A stretch of 64,000 nucleotides of DNA, from positions 62,001-126,000 of the forward strand of contig NZ_FNEM01000004.1 in NCBI RefSeq assembly GCF_900100175.1, given 5' to 3'. The position numbers were made by a program, and so were the translations under genes. Source of the stretch: Ferrimonas sediminum. GTDB taxonomy: Bacteria > Pseudomonadota > Gammaproteobacteria > Enterobacterales > Shewanellaceae. This document shows positions 37,542 to 46,662 of this stretch, one piece after another. The notes under the pieces are model-generated. The model had not been told where the DNA came from, ran no database searches, and saw only the letters and a list, made by a program, of their open reading frames with translations. Every line of letters starts with the position of its first letter. The stretch's first letter is position 1.

Positions 37542-37569
37542 AAAAGGGGACCCGAACGGGTCCCCTTTT
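37542..37569 (-). terminator. Intrinsic terminator of rpsO
   Basis: Perfect 13-bp arms AAAAGGGGACCCG and CGGGTCCCCTTTT flank a 2-base loop, with a U-tail on the minus strand. Confidence 0.93.
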
Positions 37570-37585
37570 ACCGGAATTGCATCTA

Positions 37586-37855
37586 TTAGCGACGCAGGCC
37601 CAGCTTAGCAATCAGCTCAACGTAAGAAGCGTTGTTCTTACGCTTCAGGTAATCAAGCAGTTTACGACGCTGAGAAACCATGCGCAGCAGGCCGCGACGG
37701 CTGTGGTGATCGTGGATGTGCTTCTTGAAGTGGCCCTGCAGATGGTTAATCTGGAAGGTCAGCAGCGCAACCTGTACTTCTGGAGAACCAGAATCGTTTT
37801 CACCACGGCCGAAATCAGCCAGAATCTTTGCTTTCGCTTCAGTGCTTAGTGACAT
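37586..37855 (-). CDS. rpsO: Ribosomal protein S15
   Basis: 89 residues from the ATG at 37855 ([20 protein letters not shown]), the universal S15 length. It contains the 16S-binding [22 protein letters not shown] helix-loop. It binds 16S rRNA early in 30S assembly. A stable hairpin in the leader (37880-37909) may serve autoregulation by S15. It lies between truB and pnp, as expected. Confidence 0.97.
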   Translation of the reverse strand: MSLSTEAKAKILADFGRGENDSGSPEVQVALLTFQINHLQGHFKKHIHDHHSRRGLLRMVSQRRKLLDYLKRKNNASYVELIAKLGLRR

Positions 37856-37879
37856 AACTATCTCCGATAAACAAATAAT

Positions 37880-37909
37880 GCCGGAGCCAATCACTAATTC
37901 AGCTCCAGC
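37880..37909 (-). promoter_or_regulatory. Leader hairpin upstream of rpsO
   Basis: On the minus strand GCTGGAGC pairs with GCTCCGGC (one G-U pair) around a 14-base loop, about 25 bases before the start codon. In E. coli, S15 represses its own mRNA through a structured leader. A similar role here is inferred from position only. Confidence 0.4.
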
Positions 37910-37943
37910 GGGACGGGCATTCTATCGGCCTGGGCCGCTAAAC

Positions 37944-38888
37944 TCAACCCTGCCTGACGTTAATCAGGCGTTTTGGAGCCACCAGGCCATCGGCATCGAT
38001 CTCACCGATACCCACGAACACCCGCTGGCTGCCGACGGTCAGGCGAACATGACCTTCGTCCGGCGCCTTGGGCACCTGGACCGGCTGGCCCTGCATAATG
38101 TAGCTGGCCACCACCTCATTCATGTTCACTTCCGGCAAGGTCATTACCGCGGTGTCCATGGGCAACAGCAGTGGGTCGAGCAGTTCGCTCGGCTTACGGC
38201 CCTGATCCAGTGCCTGCTGCAGCAGGTTTTCCAGCTGCTCCAGAGTCACCATCCGCTCATAGGGGTAACCGGCAACCTGGGTACGACGCAGCACTTTCAC
38301 GTGCGCCCCGCAGCCCAGCAGCTCACCCATATCATCGACGATGGTACGGATGTAGGTGCCCTTGGATACGTGCAGATCCATCTCCACCTCATCGCCATCG
38401 AAGCGGATCAACTCCGCCTCATAGACGTTGATGGGGCGCGCCTCTCGAGGCACTTCGATGCCCTGACGAGCGTACTTATACAGTGGCTCACCTTTGTACT
38501 TCAGGGCGGAAAACATGCTGGGAACCTGCATGGATTCGCCACGGAAGTGCTCGATCGCCTTGTTGATTTCACCCAGGCTGGTATTCACCGGTCGCTCGCT
38601 GACCACTTCACCATCCGCATCGGAGGTGGTGGTGCGAACGCCCAGCTTGGCGACCACGCGATAACGCTTGTCCGCTTCCAGCAGGTACTGGGAAAATTTT
38701 GTGCCTTCACCAAAGCAGAGCGGCAACATGCCGGTCGCCAGGGGATCCAGGGCGCCGGTATGGCCGGCTTTGGCGGCATTGTAGATGCGTTTTACCCGCT
38801 GCAGCGCATCGTTGGAGGTGATGCCCGCTGGCTTATCCAGCAGTACAATTCCATCCACCATGCGGCCGCGCATGCGACGTCTGCCCAT
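37944..38888 (-). CDS. truB: tRNA pseudouridine-55 synthase TruB
   Basis: 314 residues, the same length as E. coli TruB, with the catalytic Asp in [15 protein letters not shown] and the KRYRV.AKLG and C-terminal PUA-like segments. It makes pseudouridine 55 in the T-loop of tRNAs. Its ATG shares one base with the rbfA stop (TAATG), so it is translationally coupled to rbfA. Confidence 0.97.
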   Translation of the reverse strand: MGRRRMRGRMVDGIVLLDKPAGITSNDALQRVKRIYNAAKAGHTGALDPLATGMLPLCFGEGTKFSQYLLEADKRYRVVAKLGVRTTTSDADGEVVSERPVNTSLGEINKAIEHFRGESMQVPSMFSALKYKGEPLYKYARQGIEVPREARPINVYEAELIRFDGDEVEMDLHVSKGTYIRTIVDDMGELLGCGAHVKVLRRTQVAGYPYERMVTLEQLENLLQQALDQGRKPSELLDPLLLPMDTAVMTLPEVNMNEVVASYIMQGQPVQVPKAPDEGHVRLTVGSQRVFVGIGEIDADGLVAPKRLINVRQG

Positions 38889-39298
38889 TACTGCTCTTCC
38901 TCGTCCGACTCGTTGCTGCCGTGTTTATCGGCCTTGGCCTGATCCTCGGCGATCACCTTGGTGACCACGTTGGTCATGCGAATGCCTTCCACCAACGACT
39001 TGTCGTAGGAGAAACGCAGCTCCGGAATCGCACGCATGTTGCGCAGCGACGACGCCAGCAGGGAACGGATGTAGGGCGCCAGCTCAAGCAAGGCGTCCAT
39101 TTGCGCCTTAACCTGCTCAGGTTCGCTGTCCAGGAAGGTTACGAATACCTTGGCATAGTTAAGGTCACGGGACGTCTCAACTTCGTTGATGGTCACCATG
39201 CCCAGACGAGCATCTCTGACTTCACGCATCAAGATCGTCGCCAGCTCTCGCTGGATCTGCTGATTGACGCGTCGAGTACGACTGAATTCTCTAGCCAT
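38888..39298 (-). CDS. rbfA: Ribosome-binding factor A
   Basis: 136 residues with a KH-type fold: [19 protein letters not shown] at the start, then [20 protein letters not shown] and [22 protein letters not shown]. It is a 30S maturation and cold-adaptation factor. It sits between infB and truB, as in the standard nusA operon, and ends in an acidic tail. Confidence 0.96.
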   Translation of the reverse strand: MAREFSRTRRVNQQIQRELATILMREVRDARLGMVTINEVETSRDLNYAKVFVTFLDSEPEQVKAQMDALLELAPYIRSLLASSLRNMRAIPELRFSYDKSLVEGIRMTNVVTKVIAEDQAKADKHGSNESDEEEQ

Positions 39299-39340
39299 AA
39301 CACCTTAATCCGGGGAGGGTTACCCCTCCCCTCTTTGTCA

Positions 39341-41989
39341 TTACAGGGTGCGTTGCACTTCAACGACTTCGAAGACTTCGATCTGATCGCCGACCTTCAC
39401 GTCATTGTAGTTCTTCACACCGATACCACATTCCATGCCGTTACGAACTTCCTGTACGTCATCCTTGAAGCGACGCAGGGATTCCAGCTCGCCTTCGTAG
39501 ATAACCACGTTGTCACGCAGTACACGGATAGGGGCGCTGCGCTTGACGATGCCCTCGGTCACCATACAACCGGCTACGGAGCCAATCTTAGGCGACTTGA
39601 ACACGTCACGCACTTCGGCCAGACCGATGATCTGCTGCTTGAATTCCGGAGCCAGCATGCCGCTCATGGCAGACTTCACTTCGTCAATCAGGTCGTAGAT
39701 CACGCTGTAGTAGCGCAGGTCCAGGTTCTCGGTATCCACAACCCGGCGGGCAACGGCATCGGCACGGACGTTAAAGCCGACCATGATGGCGTTGGACGCC
39801 GCCGCCAGAGAGGCGTCGGTTTCGGTCAGGCCACCCACACCGCGACCAATGATGTTCACCTTCACCTCGTCGGTGGACAGCTTCATCAGAGAGTCGGCAA
39901 TGGCTTCCAGAGAACCCTGTACGTCGGCTTTCAGGACCACGTTCAGCTCGGACACATCGCCTTCCTGCATGTTGGCGAACATGTTCTCCAGCTTGGCCTT
40001 CTGCTGGCGAGCCAGCTTCACTTCGCGGAACTTGCCCTGACGGTGCAGAGCCACTTCACGGGCTTTCTTCTCGTCACGAACCACGGTGGCTTCGTCACCG
40101 GCTGCCGGAACACCGGACAGACCCAGAATCTCAACCGGAATGGATGGACCGGCAGTCTTGATCTCTTTACCGTTCTCGTCGCGCATGGCACGAACGCGGC
40201 CATACTCCAAACCACACAGAACGATGTCGCCCTGGTTCAGAGTACCTTCCTGTACCAGTACCGAAGCGATTGGGCCGCGGCCCTTATCCAGGCGGGACTC
40301 GATCACAACGCCACGGGCCATGCCCTCTTTGCGCGCGTTCAGTTCCAGAACTTCGGATTGCAGCAGGATGCCTTCCAGCAGTTCGTCAACGCCCATGCCG
40401 CTCTTGGCAGACACGTGCACGAACATGTGCTCGCCACCCCAGTCTTCAGGAATCACTTCGTGCTGAGACAGCTCAGTCTTAACGCGATCCGGATCGGCAC
40501 TCTCTTTGTCCATCTTGTTGACGGCAATCACCAGAGGCACACCGGCCGCTTTGGCGTGTTGAATCGCTTCAACCGTCTGAGGCATTACGCCGTCATCGGC
40601 CGCCACAACCAGAACAACCAGGTCAGTGGCCTGAGCACCACGGGCACGCATGGAGGTAAACGCCGCGTGTCCAGGAGTATCCAGGAAAGTGATCATGCCG
40701 TTACCGGTTTCTACGTGGTAGGCACCGATATGCTGGGTAATACCACCGGCTTCACCATCAGCCACCTTGGCACGACGGATGTAATCCAGCAGGGAGGTTT
40801 TACCATGGTCAACGTGACCCATGATGGTCACAACCGGTGCGCGAGGTTCGGTGGTGGCATCGGTGTCACGATCGGACAGGATGGCATCTTCCAGCTCGTT
40901 TTCGTTGCGCAGGATGATCTTGTGACCCATCTCTTCACACACCAGAGCGGCGGTTTCCTGATCGATCACCTGGTTGATGGTGGCCATGGCCCCCATCTTC
41001 ATCATCACCTTGATGACTTCGGTGGCTTTAACCGCCATCTTGTTGGCCAGCTCGCCAACGGTCACGGTCTCGCCAATCTCCACGTCGCGGGTCACTTTCT
41101 CGACCGGCTTCTGGAAACCCTGCTGCATGGAAGACGGGGTCTTGCCACGACCACGACCACGACCGCGTGGGCCTCGGGCATTACGATCCTGGGTGTCGGC
41201 CGCTTTCTTCTTCTTGCGGCGACGGCCACGCTCGGCCTGTGCGTCAGAGGCATCTTCGGCGGCACGGGCGGCAGTTGAGGTGGTGACGTGGTAGTCAGCC
41301 TGTTCACGGGCTTTACGCTCCGCTTCCTCAGTTTCCCAGCGCTTGGCGTTTTCTTCCGCCAGTCGCTTGGCCTCTTCCGCTTTCGCCTTGGCTTCCTCTT
41401 CCACCTTACGGGCGGCTTCGGCTTCCTGGGCGGCCTTCAGCTTGTCAGCTTCCTGGCGGGCGGTATCATCTTGGGCCTTATCTTTCGTGGTCAACTTCTC
41501 TTGCTCCTCGCGTTTGGCTTTTTCTGCTGCCTGACGCTTTGCTTTCTCTTCGGCATCACGCTTGGCTTTCTCTTCCGCTTCACGCTTGGCTTGTTCTTCG
41601 GCTTCACGCTTAGCCCGTTCCTCTGCCTCAAGGCGTGCCGCTTCTTCTGCGGCCTGACGGGCTTCCTCTTCCTGGCGCTGCTGCTCATCAACGGCACTGC
41701 GTTTCACGTAGGTACGCTTCTTACGCACCTCGACTTGCACGTCTTTGGACTTACCACCGCCGGCGTTAACGCTCAGAGTCGAACGTTTCTTACGCTGCAG
41801 GGTCATACGGGTCGGCTCGTTACTGCCGCCGTGTTGATCGGCCAGGTGGCTCAGCAGGGTTTGCTTTTCCTGCTCAGTCACACTGTCTTTGGCACTCTTT
41901 TTAATCCCGGCTTCGGCGAATTGGGCAACCAGACGATCAACCGGTTTTCCTACTTCACTGGCCAGTTTTTCAACAGTCAAATCTGCCAT
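39341..41989 (-). CDS. infB: Translation initiation factor IF-2
   Basis: 882 residues. The small IF2_N helical domain comes first, then a long charged A/K/E/R-rich linker built in part on an 8-residue repeat, then a second N-terminal domain, the G domain with [16 protein letters not shown] and NKMD, and the C-terminal fMet-tRNA-binding beta barrels. IF-2 brings initiator tRNA to the 30S subunit and drives subunit joining. It starts 26 bases after nusA. Downstream in-frame starts for shorter isoforms are known in E. coli; I did not assign one here. Confidence 0.97.
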   Translation of the reverse strand: MADLTVEKLASEVGKPVDRLVAQFAEAGIKKSAKDSVTEQEKQTLLSHLADQHGGSNEPTRMTLQRKKRSTLSVNAGGGKSKDVQVEVRKKRTYVKRSAVDEQQRQEEEARQAAEEAARLEAEERAKREAEEQAKREAEEKAKRDAEEKAKRQAAEKAKREEQEKLTTKDKAQDDTARQEADKLKAAQEAEAARKVEEEAKAKAEEAKRLAEENAKRWETEEAERKAREQADYHVTTSTAARAAEDASDAQAERGRRRKKKKAADTQDRNARGPRGRGRGRGKTPSSMQQGFQKPVEKVTRDVEIGETVTVGELANKMAVKATEVIKVMMKMGAMATINQVIDQETAALVCEEMGHKIILRNENELEDAILSDRDTDATTEPRAPVVTIMGHVDHGKTSLLDYIRRAKVADGEAGGITQHIGAYHVETGNGMITFLDTPGHAAFTSMRARGAQATDLVVLVVAADDGVMPQTVEAIQHAKAAGVPLVIAVNKMDKESADPDRVKTELSQHEVIPEDWGGEHMFVHVSAKSGMGVDELLEGILLQSEVLELNARKEGMARGVVIESRLDKGRGPIASVLVQEGTLNQGDIVLCGLEYGRVRAMRDENGKEIKTAGPSIPVEILGLSGVPAAGDEATVVRDEKKAREVALHRQGKFREVKLARQQKAKLENMFANMQEGDVSELNVVLKADVQGSLEAIADSLMKLSTDEVKVNIIGRGVGGLTETDASLAAASNAIMVGFNVRADAVARRVVDTENLDLRYYSVIYDLIDEVKSAMSGMLAPEFKQQIIGLAEVRDVFKSPKIGSVAGCMVTEGIVKRSAPIRVLRDNVVIYEGELESLRRFKDDVQEVRNGMECGIGVKNYNDVKVGDQIEVFEVVEVQRTL
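41510..41629 (-). repeat. infB: Five 24-base tandem repeats inside infB
   Basis: Copies start at 41510, 41534, 41558, 41582 and 41606 (plus-strand form like ACGCTTGGCTTTCTCTTCCG). They encode an 8-residue unit of the type KREAEEKA in the charged linker of IF-2. The copies differ at several positions, so the array is old or drifting. Confidence 0.85.
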
Positions 41990-42015
41990 ATTTTCTGAAT
42001 CCTCCGTTGATCGGC

Positions 42016-43518
42016 TTACGCCTCGTCGCTGAACCAGCAGATGTTGCGGGCGGCCATAATCAGCTCGCCGGCCTGCTCTTCGCTCAGCTCTTCAATGTCG
42101 CTCAGGTCATCGATGCCCTGCTCTGCCAGATCTTCCAGGGTGATAACACCACGGGAAGCCAGAACAAAGGCCAGATGGCGCTCGAGGCCTTCCAGGTTCA
42201 GAAGGTCTTCTGCCGGCTCGGCGCCGTCCAGGGCTTCCTCGTCGGCCAGCGCTTTGGTGGTCAGTGCCGCTTTGGCACGCTCACGCAACTCTTCGACCGC
42301 CTCTTCATCCAGACCGTCGATCTCCAACAGCTCCTGGATTGGCACGTAGGCGATCTCTTCCAGGCTGGTGAACCCCTCTTCGGCCAGCACTTCGGCGAAC
42401 TCGTCGTCGATGTCCAGGTTGTCCACGAACAGGGTGATCAGCCGGTCAGATTCTTCCTGATGCTTGGCCGCCATCTCATCGGTGGTCATCACATTCAGTT
42501 CCCACTCGGTCAGCTGGGACGCCAGACGCACGTTCTGACCGTTACGGCCAATGGCCTGGGCCAGGCTGTCCGGCTCAACGGCAACGTCCATGCTGTGGGC
42601 ATCTTCGTCAACCACGATGGAACCCACATCGGCAGGCGCCATGGCCTTGATCACGTACTGGGCAACGTTGTCGTCCCACAGCACGATATCAATGCGCTCG
42701 CCACCCAGCTCACCGGATACCGCTTGAACACGGGCACCACGCATACCGACACAGGCACCGACCGGGTCGATACGCTTGTCGTTGCTCTTAACGGCAATCT
42801 TGGCACGAGAGCCTGGATCACGGGCGGCACCCATAATCTCAATCATCTCTTCGCCAATCTCCGGCACCTCAATGCGGAACAGCTCGATCAGCATCTCTGG
42901 CTTGGTGCGGCTCAAGAACAGCTGAGCACCACGGGATTCAGGGCGTACAGCGAACAGCAGCGCACGTACACGGTCACCCGGACGGAAGTTTTCCCGAGGC
43001 AGCATCTCCTCGCGATACAGAATCGCGTCGGCGTTGTTGCCCAGATCCAGGATCACAGAGTCACGGTTGACCTTCTTGACCACGCCGGTGACCAGCTGGC
43101 CTTCTTTGTCACGGAACTGCTCGATGATCAAACCGCGCTCGGCTTCCCGTACTTTCTGGACGATAACCTGCTTGGCGGTCTGGGTGGTGATGCGGTCAAA
43201 CTTCACCGATTCGATCTGCTCTTCTACGTAGTCGCCAGCTTCAATGCTGTCGTCTTCGTACATGGCACGAGCCGCGGACAGAGACAACTCGCGAGTTGGC
43301 TCTTCCATCTCGGCATCGTCTTCCAGCACCAACCAACGACGGAAGGTATCGAACTCACCGGTCTTCTGATCGATCTCGACACGAACTTCGATCTCGATTT
43401 CATATTTTTTCTTAGTGGCTGTCGCCAAGGCCGTTTCCAGGGCCTCAAAAATCTTTTCACGCGGCAGTGCTTTTTCGTTAGATACCGCTTCGGCGACAAG
43501 TAAAATCTCTTTGCTCAT
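42016..43518 (-). CDS. nusA: Transcription termination/antitermination factor NusA
   Basis: 500 residues, close to the E. coli 495. The N-terminal RNA-polymerase-binding domain is followed by S1 ([20 protein letters not shown]), two KH domains ([19 protein letters not shown] and [20 protein letters not shown]) and two acidic C-terminal repeats. NusA modulates pausing, termination and antitermination. It is the second gene of the rimP-nusA-infB-rbfA-truB operon, whose leader contains two intrinsic terminators it could act on. Confidence 0.97.
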   Translation of the reverse strand: MSKEILLVAEAVSNEKALPREKIFEALETALATATKKKYEIEIEVRVEIDQKTGEFDTFRRWLVLEDDAEMEEPTRELSLSAARAMYEDDSIEAGDYVEEQIESVKFDRITTQTAKQVIVQKVREAERGLIIEQFRDKEGQLVTGVVKKVNRDSVILDLGNNADAILYREEMLPRENFRPGDRVRALLFAVRPESRGAQLFLSRTKPEMLIELFRIEVPEIGEEMIEIMGAARDPGSRAKIAVKSNDKRIDPVGACVGMRGARVQAVSGELGGERIDIVLWDDNVAQYVIKAMAPADVGSIVVDEDAHSMDVAVEPDSLAQAIGRNGQNVRLASQLTEWELNVMTTDEMAAKHQEESDRLITLFVDNLDIDDEFAEVLAEEGFTSLEEIAYVPIQELLEIDGLDEEAVEELRERAKAALTTKALADEEALDGAEPAEDLLNLEGLERHLAFVLASRGVITLEDLAEQGIDDLSDIEELSEEQAGELIMAARNICWFSDEA

Positions 43519-43546
43519 GGGTCAGCCTCGTTTCACCCTGAAACTA

Positions 43547-44002
43547 TCAGAACTTAGCTACCAGGTGGGCTTGGCGCACATTTGCTAAAGCCACTTCCTG
43601 ATCCGTACCTTTCACTGACAAGGTGACCATCTCGCCCTCAACGGCGGTGATCAATCCCTGCAGCTTGCGTTTTCCTTCAACCGGCATATTCAGAAGCACA
43701 AAGGCCTCCTCACCGATGAATTTTTCATAATGTGCCGGCGTAAACAGCGGCCGCTCGATCCCAGGAGAAGACACCTCGAGGTTGTACTCAGTGCTGATGG
43801 GGTCTTCCACATCCAGCACCGCACCGATCTGGCGGCTGACTTCGGCACAGTTATCAACTGTGATGCCATTTTCGTGGTCGATGAACACTCGCAATGTCGA
43901 GTGCGAACCGGCACGAACGTATTGAATCCCTACCAGTTCAAAACCCAGGGCTTGAACCGGTTCCTGCAACATCTCGGTTAAGCGTTGCTCTAGCGTAGCC
44001 AT
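43547..44002 (-). CDS. rimP: Ribosome maturation factor RimP
   Basis: 151 residues: [26 protein letters not shown], then a [19 protein letters not shown] segment and [23 protein letters not shown], typical of RimP. It helps the 30S subunit mature. It is the first gene of the operon, with a strong GGGGGAGG ribosome site. A terminator hairpin lies only a few bases upstream of that site. Confidence 0.96.
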   Translation of the reverse strand: MATLEQRLTEMLQEPVQALGFELVGIQYVRAGSHSTLRVFIDHENGITVDNCAEVSRQIGAVLDVEDPISTEYNLEVSSPGIERPLFTPAHYEKFIGEEAFVLLNMPVEGKRKLQGLITAVEGEMVTLSVKGTDQEVALANVRQAHLVAKF

Positions 44003-44022
44003 CGCGCCTCCCCCTACAAACG

Positions 44023-44042
44023 AAAAAAGGGCATAAAGCCCT
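44023..44042 (-). terminator. Terminator/attenuator just before rimP
   Basis: On the minus strand AGGGC and GCCCT flank a 5-base loop and are followed by six Us, some 20 bases ahead of the rimP start. The stem is short; it is probably partial. Confidence 0.65.
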
Positions 44043-44150
44043 GTTATCTAACTAGCCATACCGATAGAGGTAATTAGATGGTTTATCCAGGATACCACCA
44101 TGTAATTGCCCCATCGGTGCTCTCTTAGCCAATCCCAGAGGACAGATAAC

Positions 44151-44177
44151 AAAAAGCCCCGAGCTAAAACGGGGCTT
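44151..44177 (-). terminator. Intrinsic terminator in the rimP leader
   Basis: AAGCCCCG and CGGGGCTT flank an 8-base loop, with TTTGTT after it on the minus strand. It lies between the promoter at 44402-44430 and rimP. Confidence 0.85.
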
Positions 44178-44401
44178 AAAGTGCGCTGTACCCTGTTTAG
44201 GATGACTGACGTCATCGAACTGCCCACAGGGGAACAATCCACCGCCTCCGTCGCGGCCTTCTCGGTATCAATACCCATCAAGAAACTTGATCACGGAGAG
44301 AGCTGTTGTGCGTCACCGCACTGGCCAAAACAGGAGTAAAACCTCAACCATTTTAGCTCATGAACACCAAACGCGTCGGGGCCCATGAATCAGCGGCACT
44401 T

Positions 44402-44430
44402 ATTATACTGTTGCGCCTTTATACACGCAA
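44402..44430 (-). promoter_or_regulatory. Sigma-70 promoter of the rimP-nusA-infB operon
   Basis: On the minus strand TTGCGT, a 17-base spacer and a perfect TATAAT. It lies after the tRNA-Leu terminator and about 390 bases before rimP, giving a long leader. Confidence 0.75.
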
Positions 44431-44454
44431 CCCAAATGCCAGGCTGTAAACGTG

Positions 44455-44484
44455 AAAAAGGCCGATTTAATAATCGACCTTTTT
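44455..44484 (-). terminator. Terminator after tRNA-Leu
   Basis: On the minus strand AGGTCGATT and AATCGGCCT (one G-U pair) form a hairpin followed by five Us, right after the tRNA CCA end. It closes the tpiA-secG-tRNA transcript. Confidence 0.88.
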
Positions 44485-44487
44485 GAT

Positions 44488-44573
44488 TGGTGCCGAGAGC
44501 GGGACTTGAACCCGCACGTCCATAGGACACTACCCCCTCAAGATAGCGTGTCTACCAATTCCACCACCTCGGC
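44488..44573 (-). tRNA. tRNA-Leu (anticodon GAG)
   Basis: 86 bases including an encoded CCA. The acceptor GCCGAGG pairs with CTCGGC plus one mismatch. The D arm has GGTAGAC, the anticodon stem-loop reads CTATC-TTGAGGG-GGTAG with anticodon GAG, a class II variable arm follows, and the T loop is GTTCAAGTC. It reads CUU/CUC leucine codons. It matches E. coli leuU in sequence style and position, directly after secG (8 bases). Confidence 0.97.
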
Positions 44574-44581
44574 TAAATCTT

Positions 44582-44884
44582 TTACTGCGGCAGGTTGTCC
44601 TGCACTGGCTGCTCCACTTCGATGGTTTCGAAGTCGCTGGTCACCTTGCCTTTATGGGAAGACATGTTACCGATAGTCAGACTCAGTACAAAGAACAAAA
44701 TGGCACAGACTGAGGTTGCGCGGGTCAGGAAGTTGCCTGAACCGGTAGAACCAAACAGGGTTCCACTCGCGCCGGCACCGAAAGAGGCACCCATATCCGC
44801 ACCTTTACCCTGTTGAATCAGCACCAGGCCGATAATTGCTGCTGCAACCAACAGGTAAGCTACCATCAAAACCGTATAAAGCAT
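44582..44884 (-). CDS. secG: Preprotein translocase subunit SecG
   Basis: 100 residues; two membrane segments around the conserved LIQQGKGADMGASFGAGAS loop, and a variable acidic C-terminus. SecG supports SecYE translocation in the inner membrane. It lies six bases after tpiA and eight before tRNA-Leu, so the three are one transcript. Confidence 0.95.
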   Translation of the reverse strand: MLYTVLMVAYLLVAAAIIGLVLIQQGKGADMGASFGAGASGTLFGSTGSGNFLTRATSVCAILFFVLSLTIGNMSSHKGKVTSDFETIEVEQPVQDNLPQ

Positions 44885-44890
44885 CGTCGC

Positions 44891-45673
44891 TTATTCCGCA
44901 TTCATTGCAATGCTGCACAGTGCCAGAAACTCGCTGGCATTGAGGCTCACACCGCCAATCAAACCACCGTCCACATCAGGCTGAGAGAACAGATCCGCCG
45001 CGTTACTGGGTTTCACGCTGCCTCCGTAGAGGATTCGAATCTTCTCGCCGATGAAGGGCGACACTTCAGATAATCTCTGTCGAATGAAAGCATGCACTTC
45101 TTGTGCTTGCTCGGGAGTGGCACTCTTGCCGGTTCCCACCGCCCAAAGCGGCTCGTAGGCGATAATGGCATTATCAAAGGCCATTGTCCCGACTTTTTCG
45201 ATGACCGCGTCCAATTCGCCGGCAATCACTTCAAAAGTCCGGCGGGCTTCGCGGGCCGCCAGGGATTCACCCACACACAAAATCGGTGTCAAACCCATTT
45301 TCTGTGCCGTGGCAAACTTATTTGCCACAATATCGCTGGTCTCACCGTACATACGACGTCGTTCAGAGTGACCAACAATAACATAATTACAACCGAATTC
45401 CCGCAGCATAGAGGCCGACACTTCGCCGGTGTATGCGCCAAATTCATGATGGCTGACGTTCTGGGCACCGAGGCGCACCAGGCGACCATCCAAGCTCTGC
45501 TTGCTCTGTTCGAGCAGCTTGCTTGCGCTTTCCAGGTACACTGTCGGAGGGCATATCACCACTTCAGCAGAGTCGTCTTTTAAGCGGCCAAATTTTTTAA
45601 CCAGCTCTTCAGCCAACTGACGAGAACCATTCATCTTCCAGTTGCCTGCGACCATAGGGCGTCGTAGTGCCAT
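44891..45673 (-). CDS. tpiA: Triosephosphate isomerase
   Basis: 260 residues from the ATG at 45673 (MALRRPMVAGNWKMNGS), with GGAGAG ahead; the frame is open to 45715 without family likeness. It has the catalytic Lys in NWKMN, His in VIVGHSERR, Glu in AYEPLWAVGTG and the phosphate-binding GGSV loop. It interconverts dihydroxyacetone phosphate and glyceraldehyde 3-phosphate. It occupies the place between folP and secG where glmM usually sits or precedes. Confidence 0.97.
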   Translation of the reverse strand: MALRRPMVAGNWKMNGSRQLAEELVKKFGRLKDDSAEVVICPPTVYLESASKLLEQSKQSLDGRLVRLGAQNVSHHEFGAYTGEVSASMLREFGCNYVIVGHSERRRMYGETSDIVANKFATAQKMGLTPILCVGESLAAREARRTFEVIAGELDAVIEKVGTMAFDNAIIAYEPLWAVGTGKSATPEQAQEVHAFIRQRLSEVSPFIGEKIRILYGGSVKPSNAADLFSQPDVDGGLIGGVSLNASEFLALCSIAMNAE

Positions 45674-45691
45674 ACTTCTCTCCTGTGAAAG

Positions 45692-45739
45692 CGGGCGAGA
45701 TAATAACGAACCCATATTTAAGTTACAAGTCCTCGCCCG
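45692..45739 (-). promoter_or_regulatory. tpiA promoter inside an inverted repeat
   Basis: On the minus strand TTGTAA, a 17-base spacer and TATTAT (45700-45728). The two boxes lie between the arms CGGGCGAG (45692-45699) and CTCGCCCG (45732-45739), which could be a regulator site or a leader/3'-end hairpin of folP. Confidence 0.6.
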
Positions 45740-45770
45740 GCAAAATCTGGCTTAAGCCGTTTAACTGCTT

Positions 45771-46601
45771 TTATTTTATTCGTTGAGTCGCTGCCAAGAC
45801 CTGCAGCACATCCCAGGTTTCCCGAACGTCATGAACCCGTACGATGCTGGCGCCCCCCTGGGCACAGAGCATCGCCCCGGCCAGACTGGCGGCCAGACGG
45901 TCGCCAACGTTGCGATCCAGCAGACTGCCAAACATCGATTTGCGGCTGAGCCCGGTCAGCAGCGGCAACCCCAGGGGCCTGAACTGTTCCAGCCGTGCCA
46001 GCAGCTGAAAGTTGTGTTCCTGAGTTTTGCCGAAACCAAATCCGGGATCAAGCAACAACCGCTCCTTGGCCAGACCGGCTTGCTCACAAGCCTGAATGCG
46101 CTGGGCGAAAAACGCCATGATATCAGTAACCAAATCCTGATAGCTAGGCGCACTCTGCATTGTTCTGGGCTGCCCCTGCATATGCATCAGACACACCGGA
46201 ACCTGCAGGTCGGCAGCGGCGGCCAGGGCACCCGGCTCCTGCAGCGCACGCACGTCATTGATGAGGCCGGCGCCAGAGGCCACCGCCTCGCGCATTACCT
46301 GGGGTTTGCTGGTATCGATGGAGATCACCACGTCCAGTTCAGAGCCGATGGCTTCAATGGCCGGAATCACCCGGTTCAGCTCCTCCTCGAGACTCACGTC
46401 CGGTGCCCCGGGACGGGTGGACTCACCGCCGATGTCGAGAATGGTGGCCCCGTCGTTGATCATCTTACGAGCCTGCGCCAGGGCAGCGTCCACGCCATGA
46501 AAGCGACCACCGTCTGAAAACGAGTCCGGGGTCACATTGATGATCCCCATTACCTGTGGCTGGCTCAGATCCAGTAAGCGGCCAGCGCAATCGAGTTTCA
46601 T
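45771..46601 (-). CDS. folP: Dihydropteroate synthase
   Basis: 276 residues from the ATG at 46601 (GGAGAG ahead); the much longer open frame upstream overlaps ftsH and is not used. Motifs are GIINVTPDSFSDGG, DIGGESTRPGA, ISIDTSKPQVM, LLDPGFGFGKT and the late SRKSMFG. It joins p-aminobenzoate to the pterin pyrophosphate in folate synthesis and is the sulfonamide target. It follows ftsH, as in E. coli, with a terminator in between. Confidence 0.96.
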   Translation of the reverse strand: MKLDCAGRLLDLSQPQVMGIINVTPDSFSDGGRFHGVDAALAQARKMINDGATILDIGGESTRPGAPDVSLEEELNRVIPAIEAIGSELDVVISIDTSKPQVMREAVASGAGLINDVRALQEPGALAAAADLQVPVCLMHMQGQPRTMQSAPSYQDLVTDIMAFFAQRIQACEQAGLAKERLLLDPGFGFGKTQEHNFQLLARLEQFRPLGLPLLTGLSRKSMFGSLLDRNVGDRLAASLAGAMLCAQGGASIVRVHDVRETWDVLQVLAATQRIK

Positions 46602-46614
46602 TGTTGCTCTCCAT

Positions 46615-46640
46615 AAAAAAGTCCCGCCAGAGGCGGGACT
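46615..46640 (-). terminator. Intrinsic terminator of ftsH
   Basis: AGTCCCGCC and GGCGGGACT flank a 3-base loop and are followed by a U-run on the minus strand, between ftsH and folP. Confidence 0.92.
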
Positions 46641-46662
46641 CGATTGTAACCTAAAAGGCGGA

